Origin: Mycobacterium colombiense CECT 3035
GTDB taxonomy: Bacteria > Actinomycetota > Actinomycetes > Mycobacteriales > Mycobacteriaceae
Assembly: GCF_002105755.1 (NCBI RefSeq)
Contig: NZ_CP020821.1
Coordinates: 3,720,001 to 3,784,000, forward strand
Direction of reading: 5' to 3'
DNA length: 64,000 nucleotides
This document shows, in pieces, positions 11,505-20,293 of the stretch; within the stretch, counting starts at the first letter, position 1, and each line of letters starts with the position of its first letter. The translations under genes and the position numbers were made by a program. The notes below the pieces were generated by a model that was given only the letters and a program-made list of their open reading frames with translations, was not told where the DNA came from and made no database searches.

Positions 11505-11885
11505 TCAGCGAGGCGCCACCGCGAGAACCACGGGAATGTCCGTGTTCTCGTCGGTGTGATAGCTCGCGCAGACGCGGTGGTAGCCGTCGGCGATCTGCAA
11601 TGGAACCCCGGCCACGAAGTCGCCGCGCACCAGCAGGATGGGTGACAGCGGCAGGCCCTTCTCGATCTTGGTCAGGTCCGCCGCGACGTGCGGGTTGTCC
11701 ACCGGCAGCAGGCTCAGCTGCGCCGCCCGCAGGATGTCTTTGGCCTTTTTGTGCGTCACGGTCCCGGACTTCAGCCGTTTGACGACCTTCTTCACGGTCT
11801 GCGCGCCCGCGAGCATGGTGAGATAGTCCGCCGCCGCCGGAAAGTCGTGGGCCTCAGGCTTTTCCAACCATTTGACGGTGAGCAT
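11505..11885 (-). CDS. Small protein with ParB/sulfiredoxin-like motif, function unknown
   Basis: A 126-residue protein starting MLTVKWLEKPEAHDFPAAAD. A basic helical part (TVKKVVKRLKSGTVTHKKAKDILRAAQ) is followed by LSPILLVRGDFVAGVPLQIADGYHRVCASYH. The LQIADGYHRV motif with a preceding PILLVRGD strand resembles the ParB N-terminal/sulfiredoxin fold, whose (D/E)G.HR motif binds nucleotides. I infer only fold similarity, not plasmid partition. It is upstream of and close to the crotonase gene. The start is the first Met with protein-like sequence; the open frame upstream is shadow sequence. Confidence 0.72.
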   Translation of the reverse strand: MLTVKWLEKPEAHDFPAAADYLTMLAGAQTVKKVVKRLKSGTVTHKKAKDILRAAQLSLLPVDNPHVAADLTKIEKGLPLSPILLVRGDFVAGVPLQIADGYHRVCASYHTDENTDIPVVLAVAPR

Positions 11886-12027
11886 CGCGTTCCTCCCTGT
11901 GCCGGTCCGACATCGACGCAGCCTACCGGTTCCGCGCCGCGAAATTTGGGATCGGTAGCGACCGGGGCCGCCTGTACTGGCGCAAGGACGACGCCATCGG
12001 GGCGGCGCACGAAGGAAGGAACCACAA

Positions 12028-12519
12028 GTGAAACGTCTTCTCGCAGCTGCGATTGGGACCCTGGGCTGCGCCGCGGCTTCGGTGGCCCTGGTGGGATGCT
12101 CGGGCGGCGGCCACTCGGCCGCACCGGCGTCGAGCACCACCCCCAGCCCCTCTACGGGCACCAACGCGCAGGTCAAGGTGGGCGGCACGGACCTGGCCGG
12201 GGTGAACCCCGCGTCGGTGACCTGTGTGCGGACCGGCGGCAAGATCGACATCGGCAGCGGCTCCACGGGCGGCGCCCAGCAGGCGCTTGCCGTTGTGATG
12301 ACCGACGAAGCCAATCCGAAGGTGCAGTCGGTGGCCCTCGTTGTCGACGGCAACGCCCTGGCGGTCAGCGACAACATGGGCGCGAAGGTGGGGTCGGCCA
12401 ACGTCGCGGTCGATGGCAAGACCTACACCATCACCGGTCAGGCGCAGGGCGCCGACATGAAGAACCCGATGGCGGGAATGATCACCAAGGACTTCACCAT
12501 CAAGGTGTCCTGCGGCTGA
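12028..12519 (+). CDS. LpqH (19-kDa antigen) family lipoprotein
   Basis: A 163-residue lipoprotein. The signal peptide MKRLLAAAIGTLGCAAASVALVGC ends in the lipobox VALVGC, so Cys24 would be acylated. A Ser/Thr/Pro-rich linker (APASSTTPSPSTGTN) leads into the globular LpqH domain with the two cysteines expected to form a disulfide (VTCVRTGG and IKVSCG). The family is exported, surface associated and often glycosylated on the linker; those properties are family knowledge. The GTG start is preceded by GAAGGAAGGA. Confidence 0.9.
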   Translation: MKRLLAAAIGTLGCAAASVALVGCSGGGHSAAPASSTTPSPSTGTNAQVKVGGTDLAGVNPASVTCVRTGGKIDIGSGSTGGAQQALAVVMTDEANPKVQSVALVVDGNALAVSDNMGAKVGSANVAVDGKTYTITGQAQGADMKNPMAGMITKDFTIKVSCG

Positions 12520-12616
12520 TCGGTTGCGGCCCTCGAGCGGCGGACGTGCCTCACTCACGCGTCCGCCGCTCGCGGTTTGGCCGACCGGATACCGCCCCCG
12601 GACTTATGATGCAGCC

Positions 12617-15600
12617 GTGTCGATCCCGGACGAACTGGACAAGGCGCGTCGTATGGCGTTCGCCGCCGATGAGGCCGGGGCACGCGACCTGCTGCTCTCG
12701 TTGATTACGCGAATCGAGCGCGACGACCGAGACGACCTCATGCTGGAAGTCCTTGGGCAGCTTGGCGAGATCTACCTGGCGCGCGGGGCGTACGACGGGG
12801 TCCGCGAATCGGTCCAGCGGATTCAGGACTGCGTGGCGATCTACGCCGGCACCGCCGCCGAACGGGTGCGGCTGTCCGAGACCGAGATCGCTCACATGAT
12901 CTGCCGGTACGCGCGGCGCGCCCAGTTCCTGCGGACGGGGTTGGCCGCGGCGCGGGGTGATCACGAAGGTGCGGCGGCGGAGCTGGTGTCGTTGTGCGAC
13001 AACGACACCGGACCGGCCGACCTCGCCGGCGAACACCGGCGGCTATGCACCTACGCGCGCGTCCTGTGCGCTCTCGCGCTGTGCGACGACGACCTGCACG
13101 TGCGGTCGGCGCCCTTGTGGGAGAGGGTTCTTGGCGGCATCGAGCACGCCGGTGACGACGGCGAGCGCGCCGACCACCTGTGGGTCACCGCGGCGACCGG
13201 GTACGGCAGGTTCTGCGTGGAGACCGGACGGTCGCCGGAAGCCGAGCCGTGGCTGCGCCGCGCCGAAGCGCGCGCACAGGCCCACGGCTGGGAACTCGCC
13301 GCAGCCAGAGCACAATTGGAACGCGCCGCCGCGCGCTGGGCGGCCAACGACCATGCCGGCACCGAAGAACTGGTGAACCAGGCCTATCCCGTCATCGCCC
13401 GCCATGACCGGGCCCACGACGTCGCCCGGTGCTGGCTGTACATGGGACTCACCCGGCTGGGCGCCGGCGCCCTGGAGGCCGCCGACGAATGCTGGGAACA
13501 CGCCGAACGGCACTGGCGGGAATTGGGTAAGCCGCTGCACCTGCACCGTATCCTGTTGCAGCGCAGCTGGATCGCCATCTTCTGGAGCCACTTCTCCGAC
13601 GCGGTCGAACTCATCGCGCAGGCCCGCGAACTGCTGGACTCCTCGCCGCGCAGCAGCTGGCTGCAGTACGCCCAGCTCGACAATCATCTCGGAACCGTCT
13701 GGCGCGCGGACGCTTTGGCCGACCTCGGGTTCGACAGCTCGGGCGATCCCGACGAGACCCTGGAGGAAACCGAGGCGCGGCAGGCCGACGGGCTCGGCAT
13801 CCTGCGTGGCGAGGTGGGCACGCCGGAATACTGGCGCGGTATGACCAAGCTGGAGCAGGCCGCCGAGCTCAAGGTGCCGGCCGCTTTGGCGGTCGACTCG
13901 GTGCGATATTCCATCGCCGACGCCGACGCCAGGGCCCGCTGGGCCACCGGCATTGCGGCGCCCATCCTGGCCGGTGCGTTTGCCGTGGCCTGCGAGTGGG
14001 AGAACACCGCCCTGATCAGTGAGCTCGTCGAATACCACAGCGCGCGAGGGACTTTCGAGGGTCTGCAGCGGCCGCGGATGGGCGAGTGGGCGTCGACGGC
14101 CATCGCGTCGGTGCCCATCGACGCCGACGCGCAGGCCGACGCGCTGGCCGCCGCGGGCCGCCCGTCGCGGGCGGCGCCTCGCTGACCAGGCTGGGGCCGT
14201 TGCCGCCGCTGCAGATGCAGCCCGGGGCGGAGCCGATCCTGAGTCACTATCGCGCGCTCGCCTCGCAGCGCTATGGGCGCGATGTCACCGCGCCCGAACC
14301 CGCCTGGTCGACGTGGCCATGAGCGAGCCCGACCGGCTGACCCTGGTGCTGCGCTACGCCGACCTCGGGATCGCGACCTACGCCAGCCTGCGGATCGTCG
14401 GACAGCCGTCGAGAACCGTCACCTGGGTGCTGGAAGAGCCGCTGCTGCTGGCCGGCCTGCAGGAGCTCACCGCCGCCCTGCCCGAGCCGCACGGCGCCGA
14501 AACGCGGCGTGACGCCATCGAGCGTGCCCTGACGACGGGACCATTCGCCAGGCCGGACACCGAACTCACGGTTGCCTACATCCTCGGTGTGCTGCTGATC
14601 GGAACACCCGGGTGGCAGCTGTTGGCCGAATGCGTGGCCTCGCCGCGGGCGGTGCTGTTCGTCTCGCCCAGCGCTCGGCTGGCCCGGGTGCCCTGGGGAC
14701 TGCTGGCGATCCCGAAGTCGGGCCCCAGCAAGGAGGAACTGGTGCGCGCGCGCCAGGACGCGATCACCGCCAGCGGCCGCGCCGCGGCCCAAATCCCGTG
14801 GCGGCTGGCCGATATCGATGATCTCACCGACGGCCATCGGCTGATGGAGCTGGCCGACGTGCTGATGGCGGTGCCGCCCAACATCGTGCACTCGCCGCGA
14901 ACACCCGCCCGGTGGGATGCCCGGCGAGAAGGGCCACCACTGCTGGTCCTCGATCCCCGGGTGCCGGGACAGCGACCGGACTCCGCGCTCGGATCGGTGC
15001 TGGGCAGGCCCGCGCCGCACACGCCCGTGGCTCGGCATTTCGCCGGACTCATCGAGCGGCGACCGGTCCTGCCGCGCACCGACACCGTGCTCGAGCTGTT
15101 TCGCCGCCACGACGCCGACCGCGCGTGGCTGGGCGAGCAGCTGGCCCAAACCCCGTGCCGGCTGCTCTACGTCGGGCACGCGAGTTCGGCAGACGATCGA
15201 CACGACCAGGGCACTCGGGCGGACCGGGCGGCGCTGCACCTGGCCGACACCGCGGCCATCCCCGGGGACGCCAACGCGATCGGCGATCACCGCCCGCTGA
15301 CCGCATCGGACCTGATGGCCCTTCGGCTGCCGATGCCGCCGCGGGTGGCGCTGCTGGCGTGCGGATCCGGTGGTGACTATCAATTCGACGAGGCAACCGG
15401 TTTGGTGGCGGCGCTGATCCTCAACGGCGCGCAACTGGTGACCGCCACGTTGTGGTCGCTGCCGACGACGGCGGCGTACCGGCAATTCGCCGAGTTGGCC
15501 GGCGCGCCGGGTCCGGAGCCAACCGATCCGATGGCCGAGCTGGTGGCCGCCGTCGACGCCGCGCACGATGCCGCGCCGGAGGCGGGATGCGCGGTGAATC

Positions 15601-15704
15601 GTTGGCAGCGAGAACAGCTGCGGCGCTGGCGCGACGGGGACCCGCGCGCCAGCCCGCTGTATTGGGCCGCCCTGGTCACGTTCGCCGTGGATGGCGAACG
15701 GTAG
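12617..15704 (+). CDS. TPR-CHAT protein (caspase-like protease candidate), split by two apparent frameshifts
   Basis: The first frame (GTG 12617, MSIPDELDKARRMAFAADEA) is about 500 residues of helical repeats with TPR-like spacing. Coding sense shifts near 14150-14178 to a frame reading SLTRLGPLPPLQMQPGAEP, and near 14288-14312 to a third frame reading LVDVAMSEPDRLTLVLRYAD. Each shift equals one missing base; restoring two gives 1029 residues. The C-terminal 400 residues look like a CHAT domain: His855 in LLYVGHAS and Cys916 in ALLACGSG form the expected dyad, followed by GLVAALILNGAQLVTATLWS. TPR-CHAT proteins act as effector proteases in several bacterial immunity systems. Substrate and trigger are unknown. 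Confidence 0.82.
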
Positions 15705-15707
15705 CGC

Positions 15708-16007
15708 TCACAGCGACGCCACCCAGGCCGCGTGCACGGCCAGCACGTCGTCGGGCAGCGAAAGCTCCTCGCGGGCGGTGGGATCGAACGCCACCAGCAC
15801 CACCAGGCCCGGCCGCAGCAGGGACAGGTCCAGGCCGCCGTCGCATCGCGCCAGCTTGGCGATGAACGTCTCCCCCGAGACGGCCACCACCTCGATGAAG
15901 ACCTGCCGCTTGACCTTGCGCACGGTGCCGACCCCGACGGTCCGGTTCCCGGCATCCCCGCGGCGGCGGGACCCGAGCCATTCGGCCAGCAGCAACAGCT
16001 TGTTCAT
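15708..16007 (-). CDS. Small beta-rich protein of unknown function beside the CHAT genes
   Basis: A 99-residue protein starting MNKLLLLAEWLGSRRRG. The body alternates short strands (TVGVGTVRKVKRQVFIEVVAV, GETFIAKLARCDGG, LRPGLVVLVAFDP), suggesting a small beta barrel. I do not recognise the family. It faces against its neighbours: its stop is 3 bases from the CHAT gene's stop, and its start is 83 bases from the start of the next plus-strand gene, so that gap may hold divergent promoters. A start 13 codons further upstream is possible. It could modulate the flanking CHAT block or be unrelated. Confidence 0.6.
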   Translation of the reverse strand: MNKLLLLAEWLGSRRRGDAGNRTVGVGTVRKVKRQVFIEVVAVSGETFIAKLARCDGGLDLSLLRPGLVVLVAFDPTAREELSLPDDVLAVHAAWVASL

Positions 16008-16090
16008 GCGATCAGCGTCCGGCCGGGCACCGGCTACCGAACCCAACTTTATGGCTGCCGCGAAGTTTGCGATGGCCCTATTCTGTGCAG

Positions 16091-17419
16091 ATGAGCGCCG
16101 AGCCGCAGGTAGCGACCGCCGGGGAAGGCGAGGCGTCGGGCCATCCGCGCCGGCTGGTGATCGAGGCGGCGTGGCGGGCCATCGGTCCGGGCGTGGAGGT
16201 GCTCAGCGGTGACGACGGCGGCCCGCTGAGCCGCACCGTCAAACGCATCATCGACCCGCTGGTGCTGCGCCTGCGGTCCAACCCCGCGTACTCGGCCCCG
16301 GTCGTGACGCCCGAGACGGCCGCGCAGATGCATGGCCTCATCGTCGGCAGCGGTTCCGAATTGCGCTCGGCCGCAGCCTGGTTCGAGGCCCTCAAACTGG
16401 AGCGCCGGCGGCATCGGATCCGCACCGGGAATGCGCAGGAACTCTACTTCCCGGTGTGCTTCGAGCTCGCCGTCACGAAAGGCCGACCGACGCCGGGGGA
16501 TTACCGGACGGCGGCGGCGGTGCTCGGCGAGATCCACCGGGATCGCGACCGCACCGCGATCGAGGTGCTGCATCGATACGTCGCGGACCCCGACGTGGTT
16601 GCCACGCTGGCCAAGCAGCTGGAGCGCAGTTGGCGTGACGTGCGGGCGGGCGAGGCCGCCATCGATCCGTTCCGCGCCGAGCTCGGCACGGTGTTGGGCA
16701 CGGCCGGCAGCCACGGCGCCGCGGCGGCCCGGCAGCGGGTCTGGACGGCGATGATCACCGACGCCACCCCGTACAACCTGGGTGCGCTGGCCCGCACCGA
16801 CACCGATCGGCTGCCGTGGTCGATCGTCGGGTTGGGTTTGAGTTCGGTTGCGCCGCAACGCCCTCCGGAGATATCCCAGAGCAGCAACGGCGACCGCCCG
16901 CTGGATCGCAGCGTGGTAGACCGGGTGCGCGCCACCCTGCGGCGCGCCTTGGATCGCGACGCGTTGCCCGAAATCCCGTTGCTCTGCGAGGAAGAAGTCG
17001 ATCGCGCCTGCGCGCCGTGGGGGCTGTTGGCCGAGGACAAACAGGCCACGCTGGTGGCCGGCATCGAGGTCGCGGTCCAGCTGGCTCCGCTGGATCCGGC
17101 CGCCTCTTGCCGCTACGACCTGGCCGCCCAGATCCAGGCGCGGCTGCGCAAGGAAGCCTATGTGTTGCACGCCCGCCGCTATCTGGCCGAGAACGGCCCC
17201 ATTCATCCTCGCCAGCGGCAGGTGGTCGACGACCTCGCCAGCTACGCACAGCCCTACCTGAGCCGGCTGTGGGCGCGGCTGCACGGCCGCGACGTCTGGC
17301 AGGAGCCCTGCGCCGACGTCGACGACGTGCGCGCGCTGCTCGACGGTGTGGCGCGGTCGGTGAGCCTCGACCACCGGCAACGGATCAAAGCGATGCTGGA
17401 ATTGCAGGTGGCCGGATGA
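16091..17419 (+). CDS. Unrecognised protein coupled to the TPR-CHAT locus (442 aa)
   Basis: From ATG 16091 (MSAEPQVATAGEGEASGHPRR) the product is 442 residues, mostly helical, with no signal peptide or membrane helix. Features include the repeated segments GRPTPGDYRTAAAVLGEIHRD and YLSRLWARLHGRDVWQEP. The middle contains TDATPYNLGALARTDTDRLPWSIVGLGL. I do not recognise a family or catalytic motif. Its TGA overlaps the ATG of the following gene, so the two are translationally coupled. Position beside a TPR-CHAT gene suggests a sensor or adaptor in the same system. A Pfam search against the CATRA families associated with caspase/TPR loci would be the key test. Confidence 0.7.
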   Translation: MSAEPQVATAGEGEASGHPRRLVIEAAWRAIGPGVEVLSGDDGGPLSRTVKRIIDPLVLRLRSNPAYSAPVVTPETAAQMHGLIVGSGSELRSAAAWFEALKLERRRHRIRTGNAQELYFPVCFELAVTKGRPTPGDYRTAAAVLGEIHRDRDRTAIEVLHRYVADPDVVATLAKQLERSWRDVRAGEAAIDPFRAELGTVLGTAGSHGAAAARQRVWTAMITDATPYNLGALARTDTDRLPWSIVGLGLSSVAPQRPPEISQSSNGDRPLDRSVVDRVRATLRRALDRDALPEIPLLCEEEVDRACAPWGLLAEDKQATLVAGIEVAVQLAPLDPAASCRYDLAAQIQARLRKEAYVLHARRYLAENGPIHPRQRQVVDDLASYAQPYLSRLWARLHGRDVWQEPCADVDDVRALLDGVARSVSLDHRQRIKAMLELQVAG

Positions 17420-18555
17420 GATTGGTTGCCGATTCCGGACTTTGGAGCACCGGCCCCGTCGATACTGCGGTCGCGACGCCACTGGTCGCGCTGCTGGAAG
17501 TCAGCGGCGCGGTGCTGTCCTGGACGCTGGACGATCCCGACGATGCGGCGCCGCACATCACGTTCACCGATGCGTCGCGCGCGGACTGGTTGTGGCGGGT
17601 CCTCGGCGAGGCCGGACATGTCGCGGTGGTGTCGGCGCTCGACGGCGCGGCGGGCCGGCCGCGCAGCATCGAGCTCACCGGCGTCGAGCTGGTGGCGGGC
17701 TCGGTCGCCCCGCTGCGCAGGCTGGCCACCGGGCACTGGCTGCGCCGGTGGTGGCCGGCCAGCAGGCAGGACGGCATCGCCGGCCTGGACCGTGCGCTGC
17801 TCGACGTCGAGGTCGCATTGCTGACCGCCGGGGCGCAGAGCTTCTTCCCCGACGACACGCTGGATTCCGACGTGACGCAGCTGCTCGCGCCACACGCCGC
17901 CGCGCTGATAGGCCATGTCCGCAGCCATGATTCGCGGATTGCCGACCTGGTACGGACGGGCGCCGAACTCGCCGACGAGATCGGCGCCGATGGTGACGGC
18001 TGGCCGGAACTGATTGCGGCTGTGGATGATTCGAGTGTGATCCCGAGGTCGCCGAGCGATCGCCGCGAGGATTACGCGCTGGCCGCCGGCGCGGGCACGG
18101 GTCCGCGCGGCGCGGGGGCGATAGCCCGCGGCGTCGCATCGATCGCCTGGAGCGGGGTTCCGCCCGCGATCTTCGATGCCGGCGAGAACACCGTCGAGTG
18201 GAGCATCGAGGCCGGCGGCGCGACCGTCGTCGCCGTGGTACGGGCGGCGGTCATCGGCCCGGACCCGGCTACCGGCATCGCGGTGCGGCTGCGTTCGGCG
18301 GCCGTCGACGGCACCGGCACCCTGGACGCGACCGGGCGCGCGACCCTTCCGCTCGAGGACGGGCCGGGCCGCGCCCTCACCGAGTCGGCCGCCTGGGGCC
18401 ACGACTGGTCGGCGGCGTCCGTGGTCGTGGGCGCCGAAACGCCCGAATCCGCCGAGACCCGGGCGCGCGTGCGGAGGTGGGCGCGGGCGCGGCTGGACCT
18501 GCCGCCGCGCGACGCCTTCCTCGCCGAAATATTGGCCGCAGAATCTGCCTATTAG
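17416..18555 (+). CDS. Unrecognised protein coupled to the TPR-CHAT locus (379 aa)
   Basis: ATG 17416 overlaps the previous stop (ATGA). The 379-residue product has an N-terminal alpha/beta part (MRLVADSGLWSTGPVDTAVATP, ITFTDASRADWLWRVLGEAGH), a middle with GHWLRRWWPASRQDG and a helical stretch, and a C-terminal beta-sandwich-like part (FDAGENTVEWSIEAGGATVVAVVRA; GTLDATGRATLPLEDG). No membrane helix or known catalytic motif is seen and I do not recognise the family. It ends 38 bases before the DapB-like gene. A role as a partner of the CHAT protein is inferred only from linkage. Confidence 0.7.
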   Translation: MRLVADSGLWSTGPVDTAVATPLVALLEVSGAVLSWTLDDPDDAAPHITFTDASRADWLWRVLGEAGHVAVVSALDGAAGRPRSIELTGVELVAGSVAPLRRLATGHWLRRWWPASRQDGIAGLDRALLDVEVALLTAGAQSFFPDDTLDSDVTQLLAPHAAALIGHVRSHDSRIADLVRTGAELADEIGADGDGWPELIAAVDDSSVIPRSPSDRREDYALAAGAGTGPRGAGAIARGVASIAWSGVPPAIFDAGENTVEWSIEAGGATVVAVVRAAVIGPDPATGIAVRLRSAAVDGTGTLDATGRATLPLEDGPGRALTESAAWGHDWSAASVVVGAETPESAETRARVRRWARARLDLPPRDAFLAEILAAESAY

Positions 18556-18593
18556 GCCTACTAAGAACCCCGGCCATTCCCTATGCTGAGCGA

Positions 18594-19661
18594 GTGCCAA
18601 ACACCTATCGCGTCGTTCAGTGGAACACCGGAAACGTCGGCAAGAGCTCGCTGAAATCGATCGTCACCAACCCCACCCTGGAATTGGTGGGCTGCTACGC
18701 CTGGTCACCGGAGAAGGCGGGCCGCGACGCCGGCGAACTCGTCGGGCTCCCGCCGCTCGGCGTCAAGGCGACCAACGACATCGACGAGCTGCTGGCGCTG
18801 AAGCCGGACTGCGTGGTCTACAACCCGATGTGGATCAACGTCGACGAACTGGTCCGCATCCTGTCCGCGGGCGTCAACGTGGTGACCACCGCGTCGTTCA
18901 TCACCGGGCACAACCTGGGCGAGGGCCGCGACCGGATCCTGGAGGCCTGCGAAAAGGGCGGTTCCACGATCTTCGGGTCCGGCGTCAGCCCGGGCTTCGC
19001 CGAATTGCTGGCGATCGTCTCGGCCATGGTGTGCAACCGGATCGACAAGGTCACCGTCAACGAGGCCGCCGACACCACGTTCTACGACTCCCCGGAGACC
19101 GAGAAGCCGGTCGGCTTCGGCCAGCCGATCGACCACCCCGACCTGCCGGCGATGGCCGCGAAGGGCACCGCCATCTTCGGCGAGGCCGTGCGACTGGTCG
19201 GCGACGCCCTCGGCATCGAACTCGACGAGGTCAAATGCGTGGCCGAATTCGCCCAGACCACCGAGGATCTCGTCATGGCGTCCTGGACGATCCCGGCGGG
19301 GCACGTCGCGGGCACCTACATCAGCTGGCAGGGCATCGTCAACGGCAAGGTCCTGATCGACCTGAACGTCCGGTGGAAAAAGGGGCAGACGCTCGAACCC
19401 GATTGGCAGATCGAACAGGACGGCTGGGTCATCCAGGTCGACGGGCAACCGACGGTCACCACCAAGGTCGGCTTCCTGCCGCCGCCGTACTTCGAGGCCA
19501 CGACGCTCGAGGAATTCATGGACCTCGGGCACATCATGACGGCGGTGCCCGCCATCAACGGGATCGCCGCCGTCGTCGCGGCGGCGCCGGGCATCGCGAC
19601 CTACGCCGATCTTCCGCTGACACTGCCGCGCGGCAACGCGTATGTCAGCATTGATCGGTGA
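18594..19661 (+). CDS. DapB-like NAD(P)-dependent oxidoreductase
   Basis: Rossmann protein of 355 residues from GTG 18594. The N-terminal YRVVQWNTGNVGKSSLKSIV is the dinucleotide loop of the dihydrodipicolinate-reductase/2,4-diaminopentanoate-dehydrogenase-like family, followed by ELVGCYAWSPEKAGRD. The domain order fits that family, but the substrate is unknown; mycobacteria have many paralogs. Another copy is at 47838. The stop overlaps the GTG of the cutinase gene (GTGA), so the two are coupled. An Asp/His-rich AADTTFYDSPETEKP segment probably lines the active site. Confidence 0.85.
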   Translation: MPNTYRVVQWNTGNVGKSSLKSIVTNPTLELVGCYAWSPEKAGRDAGELVGLPPLGVKATNDIDELLALKPDCVVYNPMWINVDELVRILSAGVNVVTTASFITGHNLGEGRDRILEACEKGGSTIFGSGVSPGFAELLAIVSAMVCNRIDKVTVNEAADTTFYDSPETEKPVGFGQPIDHPDLPAMAAKGTAIFGEAVRLVGDALGIELDEVKCVAEFAQTTEDLVMASWTIPAGHVAGTYISWQGIVNGKVLIDLNVRWKKGQTLEPDWQIEQDGWVIQVDGQPTVTTKVGFLPPPYFEATTLEEFMDLGHIMTAVPAINGIAAVVAAAPGIATYADLPLTLPRGNAYVSIDR

Positions 19662-20293
19662 GTGCGCGCTTCATCATTCGCATCCTCAGCGTTGCGGCCG
19701 CGACTGGAGCGTTGAGCGGCCTGCCCGACAGCCCTGCGGCGCAGGCCGATCCGTGCCCGGACGTCGAGGTGGTGTTCGCCCGCGGCACCGGCCAGGACTC
19801 CGGCGTCGGCCACGTGGGTCAGGGCTTCGTCGACTCACTCGGGTCGCAGATCAACGGGCGTTCGATGGGGGTCTACCCCGTGAATTACCCGGCGTCGGCG
19901 GCTTTCGCGTCCAGCGCCCAAGCCGGCGCGGACGACGTGGTCGCTCACGTCGACGACATGATCGGGCGCTGCCCCGGCACGCGACTGGTGCTCGGTGGCT
20001 TCTCGCAGGGGGCGGGTGTGATGGATCTGGCCACCCGGGCCCTGCCGCCCCAGGCCATCGATCATGTGGCGGCGGTCGCCATCTTCGGCAATCCCACCAG
20101 CGAGCTAGCCGGCAATTTCACCGGCGCCGTTTTCTCGCCGATCGGCCCGCCGTACAACGCCAAGACCATCGACCTGTGCGCCGACGGCGATCCGGCATGC
20201 TCCCCCGCGGGCGGCAACCTGATGGCGCACGGCTCGTACGTGCAGTCGGGGATGACGGCCCAGGCCGCCACGTACGTCGCCGGCCGGCTATAG
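19658..20293 (+). CDS. Secreted cutinase-family esterase (Cut5-like)
   Basis: Alpha/beta hydrolase of 211 residues. A signal peptide (IIRILSVAAATGALSGLPDSPAAQA) is cut before DPCPDVEVVFARGTGQDSGVG, the typical mature start. The catalytic Ser is in LGGFSQGAGV, the Asp in DLCADGDPAC and the His in MAHGSYVQ. Four cysteines at the expected places support two disulfides. The family hydrolyses lipid esters outside the cell. The position matches the Rv3724 cutinase locus, but here it is one intact gene. Its last codons overlap the 3' end of the convergent esterase gene. Confidence 0.93.
   Translation: MSARFIIRILSVAAATGALSGLPDSPAAQADPCPDVEVVFARGTGQDSGVGHVGQGFVDSLGSQINGRSMGVYPVNYPASAAFASSAQAGADDVVAHVDDMIGRCPGTRLVLGGFSQGAGVMDLATRALPPQAIDHVAAVAIFGNPTSELAGNFTGAVFSPIGPPYNAKTIDLCADGDPACSPAGGNLMAHGSYVQSGMTAQAATYVAGRL

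Noticed and set aside
12028..12519. Calling the LpqH-like protein the 19-kDa antigen itself
   Set aside because: The family fit is good, but the sequence and location do not allow equating it with lpqH rather than a paralog.
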